NCBI RefSeq assembly: GCF_016634425.1
Contig: NZ_JAEPES010000005.1
Span: 155,536 to 219,535 of the forward strand
DNA: 64,000 nucleotides
Direction: 5' to 3'
From: Lacisediminihabitans changchengi
Lineage (GTDB): Bacteria; Actinomycetota; Actinomycetes; Actinomycetales; Microbacteriaceae
Of this stretch, positions 53,322-62,614 are shown piece after piece. The notes beneath the pieces are model-generated. The model was given only the letters and a program-made list of their open reading frames with translations. It ran no database searches and was not told where the DNA came from. Position 1 is the stretch's first letter. Each line of letters starts with the position of its first letter. Made by a program: the position numbers and the translations under genes.

Positions 53322-54536
53322 TTGAGAATCGTAAGCCTCTCTAAAGTCATTCCTTTCAAGGGAATTCCCCATGCGGGCGGCGAATATGTTCGCAGGCACG
53401 TTGACGCTTTGTTAAGCCTCGGTCACACGGTAACCGTACTTGCGCCAAATGACGGACGAAATCGCGCTGCCTTGGCTTTAAACGATTTGGATTTTGAAGT
53501 CCGATTGATCGGTACGTCCGGTTGGCCTCGGTTGACGAAATTCACGGACAAATTTTGGACGACGATAGACCCAACGAATCTGGCTCCCCGCTTCCGCCGA
53601 GCGATGAAGCAAGACTCTCTTTCGCGCACGATGCTGGAAGCGGCAGACATTGTTGAGGTTCACTGGACCGAAACTATGAGTTTGCTCCCGGTCAATCTAA
53701 TTGTCCCGAAGCCATTGTTGTTTTCTCAGGACGTACTCGGCCAGCGAGAACAACGGAGCCTCGACGCAACTCCCCGTTGTCGGATCATGCGCCGAGCTCT
53801 CGGGTGGCTCCGCGTTAAGAGGACGGGCCCCGGAGAGCACAGCAAGCTGTCGAGTGCGGGAATGGTTATCGCGTTCAGTGAAAAGGACGCGGGGTTAGTC
53901 CACCAAATTGTTCCCCAGGTTTCTGTCGAACATATCGACCCTCCTCTTTGGGATGATTCAATTTCAGCCGAACGCGTCAAGCGGGAACCTCGGCTAGCTC
54001 GGGTGATTATGGTCGGCGCGTTCAAGCGTCCTGAGAACAATGTCGGTGCAACATGGTTCCTGCGCGAGGTGTGGCCCAAAATAATCGAGTCTGAACCTTC
54101 CGCGGAGTTCGCCATCGTTGGTGCTTCCCCCAGCGCACAGCTGCAAGCGGCGGCAGCCGACGCTGCGAACGTCACTTTCACGGGCTACGTCGACAGTGTC
54201 GAGCCTTACTACGCATCGGCCACAGTTGCCGTGGTGCCGTTGCTGTCCGGCGCCGGAGTGAAGTTCAAAAGTCTGGACGCTCTCCTCCGAGGCGTGCCGC
54301 TGGTCGCGACAAACATCGGTGCCGAGGGAATTACCGACAATCGCGGCGGTCATCCGTTTTCGGTTCACGACGATCCAGCCGAGTTCGCGACGGCCGTCAT
54401 AGAGATCCTCCGCGGCGGAGTGGGGGTTCTGGGGAACGGCGAATCGCAGCGATGGGCTCAGGCCAAATATGGCACGAGCCAATTCAAATTGAGGATCGAG
54501 TCGATTCTCCAAAAATTTGCCGGGGAGCTATCGTGA
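53322..54536 (+). CDS. GT4 family glycosyltransferase
   Basis: 404 aa from TTG 53322 (read as MRIVSLSKVIPFKGIPHAGG). It has the glycine-rich acceptor loop (HAGGEYVRRHVDAL), then VIMVGAFKRPENNVGATWFL and VVPLLSGAGVKFKSLDALLRGVP, the donor-site motif of a common GT4 group. It lies 73 bp after the preceding transferase. The acceptor is unknown. Confidence 0.85.
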   Translation: MRIVSLSKVIPFKGIPHAGGEYVRRHVDALLSLGHTVTVLAPNDGRNRAALALNDLDFEVRLIGTSGWPRLTKFTDKFWTTIDPTNLAPRFRRAMKQDSLSRTMLEAADIVEVHWTETMSLLPVNLIVPKPLLFSQDVLGQREQRSLDATPRCRIMRRALGWLRVKRTGPGEHSKLSSAGMVIAFSEKDAGLVHQIVPQVSVEHIDPPLWDDSISAERVKREPRLARVIMVGAFKRPENNVGATWFLREVWPKIIESEPSAEFAIVGASPSAQLQAAAADAANVTFTGYVDSVEPYYASATVAVVPLLSGAGVKFKSLDALLRGVPLVATNIGAEGITDNRGGHPFSVHDDPAEFATAVIEILRGGVGVLGNGESQRWAQAKYGTSQFKLRIESILQKFAGELS

Positions 54537-54596
54537 ACTGCTATCGCCCCGATCCGGAAGTTCATAACTTCACTACACGATCGGCTGTTTAATATA

Positions 54597-55124
54597 ATGA
54601 AGCAAGGATTCAAAATCGTCTTCCTGTCGGTTTTTGGCCGGTGGCCGATTCACTTCATTCGGATCGCAACGCTTCGGGCTGCGGGAGTGACCATAGAGCG
54701 CGATGTCGTCATCTACCATGGCTACCAAGTTCGAAACCCCCGAGGTCTTTTCATCGGCGAGGATTCATCGATAGGGGAGAAAGCGGTTCTAGACGCGCGT
54801 GGCGGGCTTCGCATTGGGCGGTCTGTCAACGTCTCCAGCGAAGTGCAAATATGGAGCGCGCAACATGACTGGAAGTCGGAGAGCTTCGAATATGTCGAAA
54901 GCAGCGTCGTGGTCGGGGACCGGGTTTGGATTGGACCCCGAGTTACCGTACTGCCGGGAAGTGTTATCGAAGACGGAGTTGTGATCGCAGCTGGAGCCGT
55001 CGTTCGCGGCCATCTGGACGCTTGGTCCCTTTACGCTGGCGTACCCGCCAAGAAGATCGGCGACCGTCCACATAATATGGGTTATCGCCTAGGAGGGCCG
55101 ACGAAGAAGTTGTGGCTTTGGTGA
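54597..55124 (+). CDS. Left-handed beta-helix acyltransferase (hexapeptide family)
   Basis: 175 aa. Hexapeptide repeats run from about residue 50 to 145 (IGEDSSIGEKAVLDARGG, then IGRSVNVSSEVQIWSAQHDW and VVGDRVWIGPRVTVLPGSVI). The C-terminus YAGVPAKKIGDRP is the WcaF/CysE-like signature. It probably O-acetylates a sugar of the polymer with acetyl-CoA. It overlaps the polymerase gene by GTGA at 55121. Confidence 0.9.
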   Translation: MKQGFKIVFLSVFGRWPIHFIRIATLRAAGVTIERDVVIYHGYQVRNPRGLFIGEDSSIGEKAVLDARGGLRIGRSVNVSSEVQIWSAQHDWKSESFEYVESSVVVGDRVWIGPRVTVLPGSVIEDGVVIAAGAVVRGHLDAWSLYAGVPAKKIGDRPHNMGYRLGGPTKKLWLW

Positions 55125-56425
55125 GCCGCATGCAGAACCCGATCAGCGCCATTATTTCGCGAATTCACCAGGCCGGTGCGTGCATTTACGGACGAAAAGG
55201 ATTCGCAAGAGTCGAGCGCATTCTGTCGATAGTGGCGGCAGCAACTATCTTTCTGCCATCTCCTGTTGCGACCCGACTTACAGTCGGCACGATCATCGCC
55301 ATTGTTTGTTTCCCTTTTGCCGCGAGGCAATTTGCGAGTAATCGCCCGGCTCGATGGGTGCTGTGGGCCACTTTCGCGATTGTGCCGGTCGCGCTGGTGA
55401 CCGCGTTAGTGTCACTTTCCCTGCCATCGGGACGAGAATGGAATACAAATTCACTAATCCAGCGGCTGCTTGAATACGTCGCCTTTGTCGGTGCGATGGT
55501 CGCGTGCGGGTGGTGCGCGAAGGTCAACGGAATCCAAGTAACCGGGATCGTGCTTGGAACGTTCGGAGCCCTTTTCTCCATAGTTTTCATAACGAGTGCT
55601 CAAGCGGAAAATCCATGGAAGTATGTGCTTGCCTGGCCGTTGTCACTGCTGTTCGCGTCGTTGTTGGCTCGCGCACCACTGCTGATCTCGGTGGTGTCCA
55701 TGCTTGGGTTGGCGTACGTGAGCTTCGCGTTCGAGTCACGGAATGCTGCGGGCGCCTTGGTGCTGGCCGCGGTATTGGCGGTCATTATCAAGCGACGAAA
55801 GCGCGGACTATCACCTGGTCGAGTCGTTGCTTTTGGAGGGGCAATTGTCCTCACCTGCGCCGCTGTGTTCATTGCCTTGACAAGCATGGTGAGCGCTGGA
55901 CTATTTGGCCATGTCCTGCAATCTCGTCAGAGTTCACAGGGTGCGATTGGCCTTCTCGCGGGACGTATTGAGCCGCTTGCGCTCTTGGGTTACTTCAAAA
56001 ACTCCCCGCTGGGTGTCGGAATCGGTGTCGTTCCGTCGCGTACTGATCGTGCTGCCGCAATACATGAGTTGAGCGCCGGAGCAAATTTCAAAAATCTAAA
56101 CACCGACTACATTTACGAACGGCTGGTGGGCGAAAGAGTCGACTTGCATTCCATAGTCGGCACGTTTTGGTACGACGCTGGTTTGATCGGCCTAGTAATC
56201 GGACTGTTCCTGATCTTTGTTGTTGGGCGTGGGATACTTGCAACCCGAACCAACTATGTAGTGATTGCTTTCGCCGCAGTTCAGGGGCTATGGGATCTCC
56301 TCTTCTCCCCGCTTGGTGCCAATGGGCGGTGGGTCGGGATCGCTCTCGCGCTGGTGCTAGTGGCCAGCGCAGAGAAGTTTAGTGGGAGCCCCGAATTACG
56401 GGAGCCAGCCGGCATACAAACGTAA
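55121..56425 (+). CDS. wzy: O-antigen-like polymerase (Wzy/WaaL type)
   Basis: 434 aa with about ten to twelve TM helices and a long extracytoplasmic loop (VPSRTDRAAAIHELSAGANF and NLNTDYIYERLVGERVDLHS, ~residues 300-350). This topology is that of Wzy-like polymerases and O-antigen ligases, which share little sequence. The GTG at 55121 overlaps the acetyltransferase stop. It sits directly before a Wzx flippase, the usual pairing, so polymerase is favoured over ligase. Confidence 0.8.
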   Translation: MSRMQNPISAIISRIHQAGACIYGRKGFARVERILSIVAAATIFLPSPVATRLTVGTIIAIVCFPFAARQFASNRPARWVLWATFAIVPVALVTALVSLSLPSGREWNTNSLIQRLLEYVAFVGAMVACGWCAKVNGIQVTGIVLGTFGALFSIVFITSAQAENPWKYVLAWPLSLLFASLLARAPLLISVVSMLGLAYVSFAFESRNAAGALVLAAVLAVIIKRRKRGLSPGRVVAFGGAIVLTCAAVFIALTSMVSAGLFGHVLQSRQSSQGAIGLLAGRIEPLALLGYFKNSPLGVGIGVVPSRTDRAAAIHELSAGANFKNLNTDYIYERLVGERVDLHSIVGTFWYDAGLIGLVIGLFLIFVVGRGILATRTNYVVIAFAAVQGLWDLLFSPLGANGRWVGIALALVLVASAEKFSGSPELREPAGIQT

Positions 56426-56436
56426 AAGGATCCGAT

Positions 56437-57813
56437 GTGCGCCGCCTTCTGGTTTCGAATCTTGCCGTTCGAGCGATAACAACTCCGATAGCTCTGGTTT
56501 CTGGGCTCGTCAGCGCTTGGCTAGCTGTCGGCTACCTGGGAGCTGAACTGTATGCGTCCATAATCCTCATAACGACTTTGTCGCAACTCTTGCCTTTCGC
56601 GGACATGGGTGTCGGCGCGGCTGTGATCAACGAGGTTGCGGCGCAACGCAAGGGTGATAGGAGTCAGCATGTATATAGGGTTCTCGTGTCGGCGCAGCGT
56701 ATTTTGCTGGTGGCTGGCGCAGCTATCATCCTCGCCGCGATCCTTCTTGCGATAATTGGTATCTGGCCGATTGTGCTGGGATCGGGATCGAAATTCCTCA
56801 ACGACCCGACTCTGTTGGCAATCGCATTCTTCGGAATGTTCTCGGCCTTCATTTTCTTCCAACTTGGGTACCGAGTTCTAACAGGTATCGGAAAAAATCA
56901 AGTTGGGTCTTTGCTCAGTTGCGGTGCAAGTATTCTCAGCGTCTTGCTTATTTGGGGCGGAGTTGCACTCGAACTGGCGCCAGTGTGGTTTGTTATGGCA
57001 CAGACTATTTCTGCGGCGATTTTCGCCCTGGTGGCTAGCCTGCTAGCCGGCAAGTGGAGCGGATATTCCTATATCGGTATCGTCATCGATATTTTCAGGC
57101 CGAGAACAGTGAAGCAAATCTCGATACGGGGGAGTGCGCTCCCCATGCTTGTAATCATGGCGGCGTTGCCCGCTCTACTCTTCGGGCACAAATTGATATT
57201 GAGTCATGTTTCAAGTTCTAATCAACTCGTGGCCTACACATTTGCCAGCCAGATTTACGCGCCCGCTTGGGCCGCCGTGTCTGGGACCCTTCTAGCGCTC
57301 TGGCCAGCCTTTGCGGCTGCTCGTTCGGTTTCCTCTAGTCGGGATACCCTTCGCGTTTTGAGAAGAACTTTGGTCCTCGTTGCATCCGCGTCTGCCCTTG
57401 CCTCGCTGGCGCTTGTCTTAGTGCTGCCCTCTGCGGCTTTGCTCATCGGCCACGGCCAGACGTCGGTTTCGTGGTGGTTGGCTGGAGGATTCGGCGCACT
57501 TATATTTGCTCAATCGGCCTTCTACCCGTTGGGTGTGTACCTCACTCGAGACCGCGAGCTCAGATTTCAGGCAATCTGTGTGGCACTCATGTTGGTGGTA
57601 GGGCTGCCGGCGTGCATCGGTGCCGCCAAATTGTGGGGTGCCCCAGGACCGGTGTGGGTTTCTGCCGTGTCCATTCTCACTTTCCAACTCGTGCCGGCCC
57701 TGATATTCCTAAGTCGGAACGGAAAACCCGTCGTAGTCGATGACGATGGAGCTGCAAGAGGAACAGGCATTGCGAGCGAAACACGGGTCGCGAACGGGCC
57801 GACGATTGGTTAG
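56437..57813 (+). CDS. wzx: Polysaccharide flippase (Wzx-like)
   Basis: 458 aa with about twelve TM helices. The lead LVSNLAVRAITTPIALVSGL, then YLGAELYASIILITTLSQLL and FADMGVGAAVINEVA (~residues 55-70) are typical of the polysaccharide biosynthesis export family. It moves undecaprenyl-linked repeat units across the membrane for Wzy. It is placed 11 bp after wzy and 6 bp before a GT2 gene. Confidence 0.88.
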   Translation: MRRLLVSNLAVRAITTPIALVSGLVSAWLAVGYLGAELYASIILITTLSQLLPFADMGVGAAVINEVAAQRKGDRSQHVYRVLVSAQRILLVAGAAIILAAILLAIIGIWPIVLGSGSKFLNDPTLLAIAFFGMFSAFIFFQLGYRVLTGIGKNQVGSLLSCGASILSVLLIWGGVALELAPVWFVMAQTISAAIFALVASLLAGKWSGYSYIGIVIDIFRPRTVKQISIRGSALPMLVIMAALPALLFGHKLILSHVSSSNQLVAYTFASQIYAPAWAAVSGTLLALWPAFAAARSVSSSRDTLRVLRRTLVLVASASALASLALVLVLPSAALLIGHGQTSVSWWLAGGFGALIFAQSAFYPLGVYLTRDRELRFQAICVALMLVVGLPACIGAAKLWGAPGPVWVSAVSILTFQLVPALIFLSRNGKPVVVDDDGAARGTGIASETRVANGPTIG

Positions 57814-57819
57814 GACACT

Positions 57820-58623
57820 GTGCAACAGCCAGTATTGAGCATCGTTACGATCACGTGGAATAACCTTGCGGGTCTGAAAGAGACGATGAATTCCGTCAGG
57901 ATTCAGGACATTTCCGATAGAGAAGTCATCGAGCACATCGTGGTCGATAATTTGTCGTCCGACGGTACTAGAGAATTCATGGAATCCCTGGCGCGCAGCG
58001 ATCTGCGATATGTCAGGGAGGGGGATTCGGGGATCTACGATGCGCTCAACAAGGGAACTGGACTTGCGAACGGCAGGTTTATCCTCTATTTGAATGCTGG
58101 GGACAAGTTCCATGATCAGGCGTCTTTGGGACACATGATCCAAGTTTCTACGGAAAAGCTTGAGTCGCCAGCTATCGTCTTTGGCGCCGTACAGGTCGAA
58201 CCCGGGAAACCGGAGAAACTGTTACGAAATGTTCCTCATAATTGGTTTCTTCATGCGTTTGGAATGCGCTCGGCTTGCCATGCAGCTACTGTATTTTCCG
58301 CATCTGCAGTACGGGAAGCAGGCGGGTACTCACTCCGAGCAGGGTTCGCGGGCGACTACGACCTGATCCTCCGACTCGGGTTGATGGGGAGAATACTTGG
58401 AAGCGATCGAGTTTCTGTCGACTACGACGGAACTGGGTTGTCTGCTCAGCGCAAAGATGAGATTCCCATGCTGTTACATCGAGTCCGCTCGGAGCGGTTT
58501 CAATATCCGCCGTGGGCGCGAAGACTGGATGCTGGCTTTGTGAGGCTTCTCAACGGGTACAGGGCAGTCCGCAGGTCTCTCAATCAACCGAGAGCTTTCA
58601 CCTCGAAGCGTTCAACGAGGTAA
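57820..58623 (+). CDS. GT2 family glycosyltransferase
   Basis: 267 aa, GTG start. LSIVTITWNNLAGLKETMNS, VVDNLSSDGTREFM and GDSGIYDALNKGTGLANGRF, then LYLNAGD (D-x-D-like acidic motif) place it in a GT2 subgroup common in O-antigen clusters. SLRAGFAGDYDLILRLGLMG follows. It is the last gene of the AT-richer block and follows wzx by 6 bp. Confidence 0.88.
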   Translation: MQQPVLSIVTITWNNLAGLKETMNSVRIQDISDREVIEHIVVDNLSSDGTREFMESLARSDLRYVREGDSGIYDALNKGTGLANGRFILYLNAGDKFHDQASLGHMIQVSTEKLESPAIVFGAVQVEPGKPEKLLRNVPHNWFLHAFGMRSACHAATVFSASAVREAGGYSLRAGFAGDYDLILRLGLMGRILGSDRVSVDYDGTGLSAQRKDEIPMLLHRVRSERFQYPPWARRLDAGFVRLLNGYRAVRRSLNQPRAFTSKRSTR

Positions 58624-58810
58624 GACCTAAATCGAGTCACGGCTAAGTAACACAGGTCACGTGAAGTCGTTTGAAAGGCTTGCCGCACGCGGCTTCTAAG
58701 GTGCCGCGAGCCGGCGTGTCCTGACTGTTCTAGGATTGTGGAGCCTCGGACGAATCGCGGCAGACATTACGGTTACTGCTTATCGCCGAGGGGCGCGGAA
58801 AGCGTTTGAT
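58624..58810. other. Spacer at the end of the AT-richer block
   Basis: 187 bases before the next GT4 start. It contains GCCGCACGCGGC-type self-complementary words near 58680-58720 but no clear terminator with a T-run. Base composition shifts back to GC-rich after it. Confidence 0.4.
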
Positions 58811-59926
58811 ATGGTCGGCCTGATTGCCCACGAGTGGATCGAAGCTCGTGGCGGTTCCGAGAATGTTCTCGAGGCGATTGCCGCGCTCTATCCCGACGCC
58901 GACCTGGTCACGCCTTGGTCGAACGCTCCGCATCGATTTCCTGATCGCAACGTTCGAGAGCTCTGGCTAGCCGACTCGCCACTGCGCGGTCGCAAGGCGG
59001 CCTCGGTTCCCTTTCTTACTGCGGCGTGGCGCTCGGCCATACCGTCGAACAAGGAATACGACTGGGTGCTTGCAAGCTCCCACCTCTTCAGCCACCACAT
59101 TCGCCCACGCGGCCTGAACGCCGACGCGCCAAAGTTGATTTACGCCTATACGCCGGCCAGATATATCTGGAATCGGGAGATGGACGAGCGAGGCAACGGC
59201 CTGATCGCCAAAGCGGGGTCCGTCGTGTTGCGACCGCTCGATCGCAAGCGGGCACAGGAAGCAACGGCTGTCGCGGGAATAAGCAACTTCGTGCGCGATC
59301 GCATCAGTTTCAACTGGCATCGTGACGCGACGGTGATCTATCCGCCGGTCGAAACGACGGCGCTCCAGTCCGTCGCGGACTGGCGAACTCACCTCGGTGG
59401 CGACGAGTTGGCGATTCTCGATTCCCTCCCTGCCGATTTCGTACTCGGAGCATCACGTTTCATTCCGTACAAGCGGCTTGATCTGGTGATCGCATCCGGC
59501 GAAGAAGTCGGGATGCCGGTGGTGCTTGCAGGAGGCGGCCCAGAAAGGCCTCGGCTCGTTGCACAGGGGGCGGAGGCATCAGTTCCCGTTACCTTCGTCG
59601 ACGACCCGTCGAGTGCGCTCCTTTACGCCATCTACCAGCGGGCATCGGTATTCGTATTCCCCCCGCTCGAGGATTTCGGGATCATGCCGGTGGAAGCGAT
59701 GGCGCTCGGGACTCCGGTCGTCGCCAACGCGATCGGCGGATCGGCCGAGACCGTGGATGCCGGTGTCTCCGGCGTCCACTTTGAGGCTCTGGTGAAAGAA
59801 GACGTCGGCCGTGCGATCGGCCAGGCCTTGGCTCTCGACCCGGACGACTGCCGCCGCTGGAGCGGAAAGTTCTCCCGCGAAGCGTTCGACGCGTCATTCA
59901 CCGAGTGGATGAACAACTCACTGTGA
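58811..59926 (+). CDS. GT4 family glycosyltransferase
   Basis: 371 aa from ATG 58811 (an earlier in-frame codon at 58736 is less likely). MVGLIAHEWIEARGGSENVL is the N-terminal acceptor loop. LGASRFIPYKRLDLVIASGE, then VFVFPPLEDFGIMPVEAMALGTPVV is a strong GT4 donor signature (E-D-F-G-I-M-P-x-E). This subgroup frequently works as a mannosyltransferase, but the sugar is not certain. It is convergent with the GH39-like gene. Confidence 0.88.
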   Translation: MVGLIAHEWIEARGGSENVLEAIAALYPDADLVTPWSNAPHRFPDRNVRELWLADSPLRGRKAASVPFLTAAWRSAIPSNKEYDWVLASSHLFSHHIRPRGLNADAPKLIYAYTPARYIWNREMDERGNGLIAKAGSVVLRPLDRKRAQEATAVAGISNFVRDRISFNWHRDATVIYPPVETTALQSVADWRTHLGGDELAILDSLPADFVLGASRFIPYKRLDLVIASGEEVGMPVVLAGGGPERPRLVAQGAEASVPVTFVDDPSSALLYAIYQRASVFVFPPLEDFGIMPVEAMALGTPVVANAIGGSAETVDAGVSGVHFEALVKEDVGRAIGQALALDPDDCRRWSGKFSREAFDASFTEWMNNSL

Positions 59927-59951
59927 GGGCCGCCTTCGGCTTGGGATCGAG

Positions 59952-62486
59952 CTAGTTCTGGCCGGTCTTCGAGGTCATGGTGAGGTCGTCCGCCCAGCCT
60001 GTGCCGCCGCCCGTTTTGGTGATCGTCAGATCGGCCGTGGTCTGGCCTTTGGCCGTCGTGAACGTGACCCAAGTGGCTGCCCACTTCGGGGACACCGTGG
60101 AAGCCGCGCTGCTGCCTGCCTGAAGGGTCATACCGCCCCCGGTGGCGCTCGACCTCACGTAGCCCCCGACGGTGTAGGTAGTGCCGGGCGTGAGGCCGGC
60201 CACGGCATAGGTGAGACGAGATCCGGCCTTGGTCAGCGCGACCGCAGCGTTTCCGCCGTGCACGACGAGCGATTGCACCTTCGCGCTGCCGCGAGCCTTC
60301 CAGGGTGACAGCTTCGTTCCCTCGAATCCGCCATTGCTCAGACCATTCCGATAGGCCTCGAGCTCGGTGAGCTGAAAGTGGTACACCGAGGCTCCATTCT
60401 CCGAAGACGGGCGAGCGAGCTTGGTCGCTTCCACCTTGAGATAACGGACGCTTTTCGGTTCGAAGGTGAAAGTCTGCGGGCCGATCACAGTTGTCTTCGC
60501 GTGATAGTTGGTGACGGCGCTCAGATCGGTCCAGGTGGCGTTGTCGCTCGAACCCTTGATCGTGAAGTCGGAGGGGAATCCTTCTCCTTCGTGGCCCGCT
60601 GAGTTGCGAGACCACATGACGACGGAATCTACCGCCCTTGATTTTCCGAAGTCGACTCTGGCGGATTCTGTAGCCGACTGGTCCGCGTGACCGGCGGAGC
60701 TCCATCCTTCGGCGCCCTTTCCAACCCACGGCACGCTGATCCGGCGCCCGTCGATTAGGTTTGCGGTGCCCCAACCCGCGATCGGTACCTCCGCAGACGA
60801 GGAGGTCGTCGTCACTGTCGAGCCTGCACCGGACGCGGCGAGGTCGATGTTGGATGGCTGCGCAACGGGTGTGGCCGCCTGTGCCTTCTTCGTAGAGGGA
60901 GTGAACGTGAGCTCGGTGATCCCGTGGGCTGGAATTCGAATGGATTTCTTGTACGCGGAGGCTCCTGCGACGATGGTATCGCTGATGACCGGCGCGTTTT
61001 CATTCGGGCTCGGATAGCGATAGTCGACTGCGGTCGAGGTGTCGGCGAACGAGTTGCCCTTGTGATCGCTCACCATGGTCTGCGAGATCTCGAAGTTCGA
61101 CTTCGAGTAGGGGAGCTTGGTAAGCGAGACGGCCATCGTGCTGTCCACGGCAGTGTTGTTCCAGAGAAGCAGGGTGGCTTTCTTCTTCGTGGGATTCTTC
61201 GTCATCAGCCCGAAGACATCTTTGGTGTCTGTTCCCGCACCCGCTATCGTCGCGGCGATCCTCGTCGGATCAAGGTGGGAGTACATCTCGAAGACGTTTC
61301 CGACTGACTTCCGGTGCCCATCCATGGTGATCAGTCCGAGGTCGCCGAGATAGGCCTTGCTCGGATTCGCACCCTCAAGGGGGCCGAACCAGAAGATCTT
61401 GGCGGCACCGGCTCCGATCGCGGTGTACAGCCGCTTCGCAACGTAACTCGATCCGCTGACACTCGAGTTGGTGTCCGACCCCTGGCCGACCCCGAGCCCG
61501 GAGGCCGGGTTGCTGTTCCACTCGGTGATGTAGATCGGGATGTTGCGACCGGTCGCCTTCAACCAGGCCTGAGCCTTCGGCCCGTCAGAAAAATCGCCGA
61601 TGTAGTAGCTGTGGTACGAGAAGAAGTCGGCCGGAACGGTCGGGTTCGCGGTAAGCCACTGCAGGAACCGGGAGGACCAGCCGCCGAGCTCGCCGATCGT
61701 CGAGGTCGCGGCACCGCCCACCTGAGCCGTCGAGTCGGCGGCTTTCACTGCGGCAACGGTTGCCGCATAGAGTGCCTCGTATTGCTCGATGGTGCCGGTG
61801 TACGTGTACAGGCTGTCGATCTCGTTCCAGACCTCCCAATTGCGGCCTGACATCCCCATCGCCTTGTAATGCGCGACGAGCGCGCCGCTCGCCGCAGCGA
61901 AGATCTCTGTGGAGACCGGGGCCTTGTAGAGCGCTTTACCCGACACGGACGGAGAGTACGACAGCGAGAAGAATGGCGTCATGCCGTTTCGCACCAGAGG
62001 AAGTACCACGCGGTCCAGGTTGGTGAAATCGAAGGTTGCTTTTCCGTCGGCCGCGATATTCACAACGTGGTAATAGTTGTCGTCGAAGACATGGTCGATA
62101 CGGATGTCTCTTAACCCCATGCTGGACATCTGCGCGGCCTGCGCCGGGAACCAGTTCATATTCTGCATCGGTGCGTAGCCGCCCTGTGATGCGTTCATCA
62201 AGACGTTCTGATCGACTGTCCCGTTGGCTTTCGTGTAGTCCGCAGCCAGCGTCGAGGTGGTCGAAGTGGCGGTCGACGTCTCCGGAGTTGTTTGAGAGAT
62301 GGGAGTGCGCGTAAACGGAGGCTGGGCCGCGACGGGAGCCGACGACGCTGTCAGTTTCGGCGTCGGTGTCGGCGTCGGGGACGTGCACCCCGCGACGATG
62401 GCAGCGATGAGCGCGACGCAGGCAGCGACACGGGTGGTTCGGAGGGCGCGTCTCACCAATGTGGGCGCTGGGGCGTTGTTTCTCAC
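59952..62486 (-). CDS. Lipoprotein glycoside hydrolase (GH39-like) with carbohydrate-binding modules
   Basis: 844 aa. The lipoprotein signal ends at the lipobox VAGC (Cys34). The catalytic domain (~85-420) has WEVWNEID with acid/base Glu222 and IYITEWN with nucleophile Glu322, the spacing and context of clan GH-A families such as GH39. A beta-rich domain (~420-530) follows, then a discoidin/F5-8C-like module (~560-710; VDFGKSRAVDSVVMWSRNSA, VRYLKVEATKL) and a C-terminal CBM4/9-like module (~715-844; LSNGGFEGTKLSPW). It is exported and could trim or edit the surface glycan. The GTG at 62486 is used. Confidence 0.8.
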   Translation of the reverse strand: MRNNAPAPTLVRRALRTTRVAACVALIAAIVAGCTSPTPTPTPKLTASSAPVAAQPPFTRTPISQTTPETSTATSTTSTLAADYTKANGTVDQNVLMNASQGGYAPMQNMNWFPAQAAQMSSMGLRDIRIDHVFDDNYYHVVNIAADGKATFDFTNLDRVVLPLVRNGMTPFFSLSYSPSVSGKALYKAPVSTEIFAAASGALVAHYKAMGMSGRNWEVWNEIDSLYTYTGTIEQYEALYAATVAAVKAADSTAQVGGAATSTIGELGGWSSRFLQWLTANPTVPADFFSYHSYYIGDFSDGPKAQAWLKATGRNIPIYITEWNSNPASGLGVGQGSDTNSSVSGSSYVAKRLYTAIGAGAAKIFWFGPLEGANPSKAYLGDLGLITMDGHRKSVGNVFEMYSHLDPTRIAATIAGAGTDTKDVFGLMTKNPTKKKATLLLWNNTAVDSTMAVSLTKLPYSKSNFEISQTMVSDHKGNSFADTSTAVDYRYPSPNENAPVISDTIVAGASAYKKSIRIPAHGITELTFTPSTKKAQAATPVAQPSNIDLAASGAGSTVTTTSSSAEVPIAGWGTANLIDGRRISVPWVGKGAEGWSSAGHADQSATESARVDFGKSRAVDSVVMWSRNSAGHEGEGFPSDFTIKGSSDNATWTDLSAVTNYHAKTTVIGPQTFTFEPKSVRYLKVEATKLARPSSENGASVYHFQLTELEAYRNGLSNGGFEGTKLSPWKARGSAKVQSLVVHGGNAAVALTKAGSRLTYAVAGLTPGTTYTVGGYVRSSATGGGMTLQAGSSAASTVSPKWAATWVTFTTAKGQTTADLTITKTGGGTGWADDLTMTSKTGQN

Positions 62487-62614
62487 GAGGACCTCTCATT
62501 TACAGCTGGGTGGTTCCCGCATCTCGACAATGGAATGCCGATGGGCGAGCTTACCTTTACTCGGTGCGACGACGCACGGCGTGGGCCGGGCCTGTCGCGA
62601 ACGAGAGGATTAGG

